A model generated the notes under the pieces. It was not told the DNA's origin. It made no database searches and worked only from the letters and a program-made list of their open reading frames with translations. A stretch of DNA of 64,000 bases. It comes from Nansenia antarctica (taxonomy: Eukaryota; Chordata; Actinopteri; Argentiniformes; Microstomatidae). The stretch lies in contig OZ022342.1 of assembly GCA_963989245.1 (NCBI GenBank), forward strand, positions 20,396,239 to 20,460,238. Direction: 5' to 3'. Of this stretch, positions 56,601 through 64,000 are shown piece after piece (position 1 is the stretch's first letter; the number at the start of each line of letters is the position of its first letter). Position numbers and translations under genes: made by a program.

Positions 56601-59600
56601 CATAGAATGTCTGGTTTAAACCTTAGAATGTCTGGTTTGAACCTTAGAATGTCTGGTTTGAATCTTAGAATGTCTGGTTTAAACCTTAGAATGTCTGGTT
56701 TGAACCTTAGAATGTCTGGTTTAAACCTTAGAATGTCTGGTTTAAATCTTAGAATGTCTGGTTTAAACCTTAGAATGTCTGGTTTGAACATTAGAAAGTC
56801 TGGTTTAAATCTTAGAATGTCTGGTTTGAATCTTAGAATGTCTGGTTTAAATCTGAGAATGTCTGGTTTGAATCTTAGAATGTCTGGTTTAAACCTTAGA
56901 ATGTCTGGTTTGAATCTTAGAATGTCTGGTTTGAACATTAGAATGTCTGGTTTGAACCTTAGAATGTCTGGTTTGAATCTTAGAATGTCTGGTTTGAATC
57001 TTAGAATGTCTGGTTTGAATCTTAGAATGTCTGGTTTAAACCTTAGAATGTCTGGTTTAAATCTTAGAATGTCTGGTTTAAACCTTAGAATGTCTGGTTT
57101 GAACCTTAGAATGTCTGGTTTGAACCTTAGAATGTCTGGTTTAAACCTTAGAATGTCTGGTTCGAACCTTAGAATGTCTGGTTTGAATCTTAGAATGTCT
57201 GGTTTAAACCTTAGAATGTCTGGTTTGAATCTTAGAATGTCTGGTTTAAACCTTAGAATGTCTGGTTTAAACCTTAGAATGCCTGGTTTGAATCTTAGAA
57301 TGTCTGGTTTAAACCTTAGAATGTCTGGTTTGAATCTTAGAATGTCTGGTTTAAACCTTAGAATGTCTGGTTTGAATCTTAGAATGTCTGGTTTGAACCT
57401 TAGAATGTCTGGTTTAAACCTTAGAATGTCTGGTTTAAATCTTAGAATGTCTGGTTTAAACCTTAGAATGTCTGGTTTGAACCTTAGAATGTCTGGTTTG
57501 AATCTTAGAATGTCTGGTTTAAACCTTAGAATGTCTGGTTTGAACCTTAGAATGTCTGGTTTAAACCTTAGAATGTCTGGTTTAAATCTTAGAATGTCTG
57601 GTTTAAACCTTAGAATGTCTGGTTTAAACCTTAGAATGTCTGGTTTGAACCTTAGAATGTCTGGTTTGAACATTAGAATGTCTGGTTTAAATCTTAGAAT
57701 GTCTGGTTTGAATCTTAGAATGTCTGGTTTAAATCTTAGAATGTCTGGTTTGAATCTTAGAATGTCTGGTTTAAATCTTAGAATGTCTGGTTTAAACCTT
57801 AGAATGTCTGGTTTGAACCTTAGAATGTCTGGTTTGAACCTTAGAATGTCTGGTTTGAATCTTAGAATGTCTGGTTTAAACCTTAGAATGTCGGGTTTGA
57901 ATCTTAGAATGTCTGGTTTAAACCTTAGAATGTCTGGTTTAAATCTTAGAATGTCTGGTTTAAACCTTAGAATGTCTGGTTTAAACCTTAGAATGTCTGG
58001 TTTAAACCTTAGAATGTCTGGTTTAAATCTTAGAATGTCTGGTTTAAACCATAGAATGTCTGGTTTAAATCTTAGAATGTCTGGTTTAAACCTTAGAATG
58101 TCTAGTTTAAACCTTAGAATGTCTGGTTTGAATCTTAGAATGTCTGGTTTAAACCTTAGAATGTCTGGTTTAAACCTTAGAATGTCTGGTTTAAATCTTA
58201 GAATGTCTGGTTTAAACCTTAGAATGTCTGGTTTGAACCTTAGAATGTCTGGTTTGAATCTTAGAATGTCTGGTTTAAACCTTAGAATGTCTGGTTTGAA
58301 TCTTAGAATGTCTGGTTTAAACCTTAGAATGTCTGGTTTAAACCTTAGAATGTCTGGTTTAAATCTTAGAATGTCTGGTTTAAACCTTAGAATGTCTGGT
58401 TTGAATCTTAGAATGTCTGGTTTAAACCTTAGAATGTCTGGTTTAAATCTTAGAGAGTCTGGTTTAAACCTTAGAATGTCTGGTTTAAATCTTAGAATGT
58501 CTGGTTTAAACCTTAGAATGTCTGGTTTAAACCTTAGAATGTCTGGTTTAAATCTTAGAATGTCTGGTTTAAACCTTAGAATGTCTGGTTTAAACCTTAG
58601 AATGTCTGGTTTAAATCTTAGAATGTCTGGTTTAAACCTTAGAATGTCTGGTTTAAATCTTAGAATGTCTGGTTTAAACCTTAGAATGTCTGGTTTAAAC
58701 CTTAGAATGTCTGGTTTAAACCTTAGAATGTCTGGTTTGAACCTTAGAATGTCTGGTTTGAACATTAGAATGTCTGGTTTGAACCTTAGAATGTCTGGTT
58801 TAAATCTTAGAATGTCTGGTTTAAACCTTAGAATGTCTGGTTTAAACCTTAGAATGTCTGGTTTAAATCTTAGAATGTCTGGTTTAAACCTTAGAATGTC
58901 TGGTTTAAACCTTAGAATGTCTGGTTTAAATCTTAGAATGTCTGGTTTAAACCTTAGAATGTCTGGTTTGAATCTTAGAATGTCTGGTTTAAACCTTAGA
59001 ATGTCTGGTTCGAACCTTAGAATGTCTGCTTTGAATCTTAGAATGTCTGGTTTAAACCTTAGAATGTCTGGTTTGAATCTTAGAATGTCTGGTTTAAACC
59101 TTAGAATGTCTGGTTTAAACCTTAGAATGCCTGGTTTAAATCTTAGAATGTCTGGTTTAAACCTTAGAATGTCTGGTTTGAATCTTAGAATGTCTGGTTT
59201 AAACCTTAGAATGTCTGGTTTAAACCTTAGAATGTCTGGTTTAAATCTTAGAATGTCTGGTTTAAACCTTAGAATGTCTGGTTTGAACCTTAGAATGTCT
59301 GGTTTGAATCTTAGAATGTCTGGTTTAAACCTTAGAATGTCTGGTTTGAACCTTAGAATGTCTGGTTTAAACCTTAGAATGTCTTGTTTAAATCTTAGAA
59401 TGTCTGGTTTAAACCTTAGAATGTCTGGTTTAAACCTTAGAATGTCTGGTTTGAACCTTAGAATGTCTGGTTTGAACATTAGAATGTCTGGTTTAAATCT
59501 TAGAATGTCTGGTTTGAATCTTAGAATGTCTGGTTTAAATCTTAGAATGTCTGGTTTGAATCTTAGAATGTCTGGTTTAAATCTTAGAATGTCTGGTTTA

Positions 59601-62600
59601 AACCTTAGAATGTCTGGTTTGAACCTTAGAATGTCTGGTTTGAACCTTAGAATGTCTGGTTTGAATCTTAGAATGTCTGGTTTAAACCTTAGAATGTCTG
59701 GTTTGAATCTTAGAATGTCTGGTTTAAACCTTAGAATGTCTGGTTTAAACCTTAGAATGTCTGGTTTAAATCTTAGAATGTCTGGTTTAAACCTTAGAAC
59801 GTCTGGTTTGAACCTTAGAATGTCTGGTTTGAATCTTAGAATGTCTGGTTTAAACCTTAGAATGTCTGGTTTGAATCTTAGAATGTCTGGTTTAAACCTT
59901 AGAATGTCTGGTTTAAACCTTAGAATGTCTGGTTTAAATCTTAGAATGTCTGGTTTAAACCTTAGAATGTCTGGTTTGAATCTTAGAATGTCTGGTTTAA
60001 ACCTTAGAATGTCTGGTTTAAATCTTAGAATGTCTGGTTTAAACCTTAGAATGTCTGGTTTAAACCTTAGAATGTCTGGTTTAAATCTTAGAATGTCTGG
60101 TTTAAACCTTAGAATGTCTGGTTTAAATCTTAGAATGTCTGGTTTAAACCTTAGAATGTCTGGTTTAAACCTTAGAATGTCTGGTTTGAATCTTAGAATG
60201 TCTGGTTTAAACCTTAGAATGTCTGGTTTAAACCTTAGAATGTCTGGTTTAAATCTTAGAATGTCTGGTTTAAACCTTAGAATGTCTGGTTTGAACCTTA
60301 GAATGTCTGGTTTGAATCTTAGAATGTCTGGTTTAAACCTTAGAATGTCTGGTTTGAATCTTAGAATGTCTGGTTTAAACCTTAGAATGTCTGGTTTAAA
60401 CCTTAGAATGTCTGGTTTAAATCTTAGAATGTCTGGTTTAAACCTTAGAATGTCTGGTTTGAATCTTAGAATGTCTGGTTTAAACCTTAGAATGTCTGGT
60501 TTAAATCTTAGAATGTCTGGTTTAAACCTTAGAATGTCTGGTTTAAATCTTAGAATGTCTGGTTTAAACCTTAGAATGTCTGGTTTAAACCTTAGAATGT
60601 CTGGTTTAAATCTTAGAATGTCTGGTTTAAACCTTAGAATGTCTGGTTTAAACCTTAGAATGTCTGGTTTAAATCTTAGAATGTCTGGTTTAAACCTTAG
60701 AATGTCTGGTTTAAATCTTAGAATGTCTGGTTTAAACCTTAGAATGTCTGGTTTGAACCTTAGAATGTCTGGTTTGAACATTAGAATGTCTGGTTTGAAC
60801 CTTAGAATGTCTGGTTTAAATCTTAGAATGTCTGGTTTAAACCTTAGAATGTCTGGTTTGAACCTTAGAATGTCTGGTTTGAACATTAGAATGTCTGGTT
60901 TAAATCTTAGAATGTCTGGTTTGAATCTTAGAATGTCTGGTTTAAATCTTAGAATGTCTGGTTTGAATCTTAGAATGTCTGGTTTAAATCTTAGAATGTC
61001 TGGTTTAAACCTTAGAATGTCTGGTTTGAACCTTAGAATGTCTGGTTTGAACCTTAGAATGTCTGGTTTGAATCTTAGAATATCTGGTTTAAACCTTAGA
61101 ATGTCTGGTTTGAATCTTAGAATGTCTGGTTTAAACCTTAGAATGTCTGGTTTAAATCTTAGAATGTCTGGTTTAAACCTTAGAATGTCTGGTTTAAACC
61201 TTAGAATGTCTGGTTTAAACCTTAGAATGTCTGGTTTAAATCTTAGAATGTCTGGTTTAAACCATAGAATGTCTGGTTTAAATCTTAGAATGTCTGGTTT
61301 AAACCTTAGAATGTCTAGTTTAAACCTTAGAATGTCTGGTTTGAATCTTAGAATGTCTGGTTTAAACCTTAGAATGTCTGGTTTAAACCTTAGAATGTCT
61401 GGTTTAAATCTTAGAATGTCTGGTTTAAACCTTAGAATGTCTGGTTTGAACCTTAGAATGTCTGGTTTGAATCTTAGAATGTCTGGTTTAAACCTTAGAA
61501 TGTCTGGTTTGAATCTTAGAATGTCTGGTTTAAACCTTAGAATGTCTGGTTTAAACCTTAGAATGTCTGGTTTAAATCTTAGAATGTCTGGTTTAAACCT
61601 TAGAATGTCTGGTTTGAATCTTAGAATGTCTGGTTTAAACCTTAGAATGTCTGGTTTAAATCTTAGAGAGTCTGGTTTAAACCTTAGAATGTCTGGTTTA
61701 AATCTTAGAATGTCTGGTTTAAACCTTAGAATGTCTGGTTTAAACCTTAGAATGTCTGGTTTAAATCTTAGAATGTCTGGTTTAAACCTTAGAATGTCTG
61801 GTTTAAACCTTAGAATGTCTGGTTTAAATCTTAGAATGTCTGGTTTAAACCTTAGAATGTCTGGTTTAAATCTTAGAATGTCTGGTTTAAACCTTAGAAT
61901 GTCTGGTTTAAACCTTAGAATGTCTGGTTTAAACCTTAGAATGTCTGGTTTGAACCTTAGAATGTCTGGTTTGAACATTAGAATGTCTGGTTTGAACCTT
62001 AGAATGTCTGGTTTAAATCTTAGAATGTCTGGTTTAAACCTTAGAATGTCTGGTTTAAACCTTAGAATGTCTGGTTTAAATCTTAGAATGTCTGGTTTAA
62101 ACCTTAGAATGTCTGGTTTAAACCTTAGAATGTCTGGTTTAAATCTTAGAATGTCTGGTTTAAACCTTAGAATGTCTGGTTTGAATCTTAGAATGTCTGG
62201 TTTAAACCTTAGAATGTCTGGTTCGAACCTTAGAATGTCTGCTTTGAATCTTAGAATGTCTGGTTTAAACCTTAGAATGTCTGGTTTGAATCTTAGAATG
62301 TCTGGTTTAAACCTTAGAATGTCTGGTTTAAACCTTAGAATGCCTGGTTTAAATCTTAGAATGTCTGGTTTAAACCTTAGAATGTCTGGTTTGAATCTTA
62401 GAATGTCTGGTTTAAACCTTAGAATGTCTGGTTTAAACCTTAGAATGTCTGGTTTAAATCTTAGAATGTCTGGTTTAAACCTTAGAATGTCTGGTTTGAA
62501 CCTTAGAATGTCTGGTTTGAATCTTAGAATGTCTGGTTTAAACCTTAGAATGTCTGGTTTGAACCTTAGAATGTCTGGTTTAAACCTTAGAATGTCTTGT

Positions 62601-64000
62601 TTAAATCTTAGAATGTCTGGTTTAAACCTTAGAATGTCTGGTTTAAACCTTAGAATGTCTGGTTTGAACCTTAGAATGTCTGGTTTGAACATTAGAATGT
62701 CTGGTTTAAATCTTAGAATGTCTGGTTTGAATCTTAGAATGTCTGGTTTAAATCTTAGAATGTCTGGTTTGAATCTTAGAATGTCTGGTTTAAATCTTAG
62801 AATGTCTGGTTTAAACCTTAGAATGTCTGGTTTGAACCTTAGAATGTCTGGTTTGAACCTTAGAATGTCTGGTTTGAATCTTAGAATGTCTGGTTTAAAC
62901 CTTAGAATGTCTGGTTTGAATCTTAGAATGTCTGGTTTAAACCTTAGAATGTCTGGTTTAAACCTTAGAATGTCTGGTTTAAATCTTAGAATGTCTGGTT
63001 TAAACCTTAGAACGTCTGGTTTGAACCTTAGAATGTCTGGTTTGAATCTTAGAATGTCTGGTTTAAACCTTAGAATGTCTGGTTTGAATCTTAGAATGTC
63101 TGGTTTAAACCTTAGAATGTCTGGTTTAAACCTTAGAATGTCTGGTTTAAATCTTAGAATGTCTGGTTTAAACCTTAGAATGTCTGGTTTGAATCTTAGA
63201 ATGTCTGGTTTAAACCTTAGAATGTCTGGTTTAAATCTTAGAATGTCTGGTTTAAACCTTAGAATGTCTGGTTTAAACCTTAGAATGTCTGGTTTAAATC
63301 TTAGAATGTCTGGTTTAAACCTTAGAATGTCTGGTTTAAATCTTAGAATGTCTGGTTTAAACCTTAGAATGTCTGGTTTAAACCTTAGAATGTCTGGTTT
63401 GAATCTTAGAATGTCTGGTTTAAACCTTAGAATGTCTGGTTTAAACCTTAGAATGTCTGGTTTAAATCTTAGAATGTCTGGTTTAAACCTTAGAATGTCT
63501 GGTTTGAACCTTAGAATGTCTGGTTTGAATCTTAGAATGTCTGGTTTAAACCTTAGAATGTCTGGTTTGAATCTTAGAATGTCTGGTTTAAACCTTAGAA
63601 TGTCTGGTTTAAACCTTAGAATGTCTGGTTTAAATCTTAGAATGTCTGGTTTAAACCTTAGAATGTCTGGTTTGAATCTTAGAATGTCTGGTTTAAACCT
63701 TAGAATGTCTGGTTTAAATCTTAGAATGTCTGGTTTAAACCTTAGAATGTCTGGTTTAAATCTTAGAATGTCTGGTTTAAACCTTAGAATGTCTGGTTTA
63801 AACCTTAGAATGTCTGGTTTAAATCTTAGAATGTCTGGTTTAAACCTTAGAATGTCTGGTTTAAACCTTAGAATGTCTGGTTTAAATCTTAGAATGTCTG
63901 GTTTAAACCTTAGAATGTCTGGTTTAAATCTTAGAATGTCTGGTTTAAACCTTAGAATGTCTGGTTTGAACCTTAGAATGTCTGGTTTGAACATTAGAAT
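53654..64000. repeat. 21-bp satellite array, about 490 monomers, truncated by window end
   Basis: Head-to-tail 21-bp monomers with core TCTGGTTTAAACCTTAG then AATG. Two positions alternate (GGTTTAAACC, GGTTTAAATC, GGTTTGAACC, GGTTTGAATC), plus rarer GGTTTGAACATT and GGTTCGAACC. Rare variants recur at fixed distances, showing higher-order repeats: about 1,008-1,050 bp (48-50 monomers) between 55.4 and 57.3 kb, and exactly 3,213 bp (153 monomers) between about 58.0-60.8 and 61.3-64.0 kb. On the minus strand one frame encodes KPDILRF repeats without a stop for 2,464 codons because 21 is seven codons. No promoter, start context or non-repetitive domain supports a protein. Confidence 0.95.

Noticed and set aside
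56600..63994. 2,464-codon minus-strand open frame of KPDILRF heptads as a giant repeat protein
   Set aside because: The frame is a direct product of a 21-bp monomer with no stop in that frame. There is no non-repetitive domain, credible start context or splice evidence, and the frame is cut by the same mutated monomer at 55550 and 56600.
53654..64000. CRISPR array
   Set aside because: Monomers are contiguous 21-bp units without unique spacers, in a vertebrate genome.

Overview
The window is vertebrate nuclear DNA, almost certainly from a teleost fish. Its protein-coding pieces are animal genes split by GT-AG introns (kbtbd4, spag9/JIP4, a cytoplasmic poly(A)-binding protein). The rest is dominated by fish-type repeats: an L2-clade LINE, hAT elements with 8-bp target duplications, a piggyBac with TTAA sites, a tRNA-derived SINE, CA/TG microsatellites and a large satellite. 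No bacterial, plasmid or phage feature is present. The species cannot be named from the sequence.

Layout. (1) 1-1579: unique left flank with no gene recognised. (2) 1580-29022 and 30336-45658: two arms of one large inverted duplication around a 1,313-bp spacer (29023-30335). From outside to centre each arm carries a small terminal-exon-like sequence, a poly(A)-binding-protein pseudogene fragment, a SINE, an internal LINE fragment, a complete five-exon kbtbd4 gene (four coding exons; minus strand on the left, plus strand on the right), a BED-finger hAT element, a second larger hAT element, a MITE, a dead L2 copy and four spag9 exons. The fifth spag9 exon lies only in the spacer. The left arm is about 12 kb longer because it alone holds a 3.7-kb piggyBac, a second 3.9-kb L2 with a 10-bp minisatellite, a 1.56-kb hAT-like insertion and two extra copies of a 1.45-kb segment. 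The right arm shows the corresponding empty sites. (3) 46362-48496: an apparently intact, partly intronless poly(A)-binding protein gene outside the duplication. (4) 49923-51929: three exons of an unrecognised minus-strand gene. (5) About 52540-53653: AACATT-rich long tandem repeats. (6) 53654-64000: a 21-bp satellite of about 490 monomers with higher-order structure, running off the window end.

How it fits together. The order of events can be read from presence and absence between the arms. The dead L2 landed in a spag9 exon and the two hAT elements inserted before the duplication. The inverted duplication then doubled kbtbd4 and cut spag9 off after exon E. Later the left arm gained the piggyBac, the second L2, the hAT-like insert and the tandem triplication, which joins the 3' end of kbtbd4 to the poly(A)-binding-protein fragment in frame. 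The two kbtbd4 genes are nearly identical except for a few tight clusters of changes, all close to or inside Kelch-domain loops. This makes the pair the most biologically interesting item here. The very long minus-strand reading frames in the satellite follow from a 21-bp monomer that happens to be open; they are not evidence of a protein.
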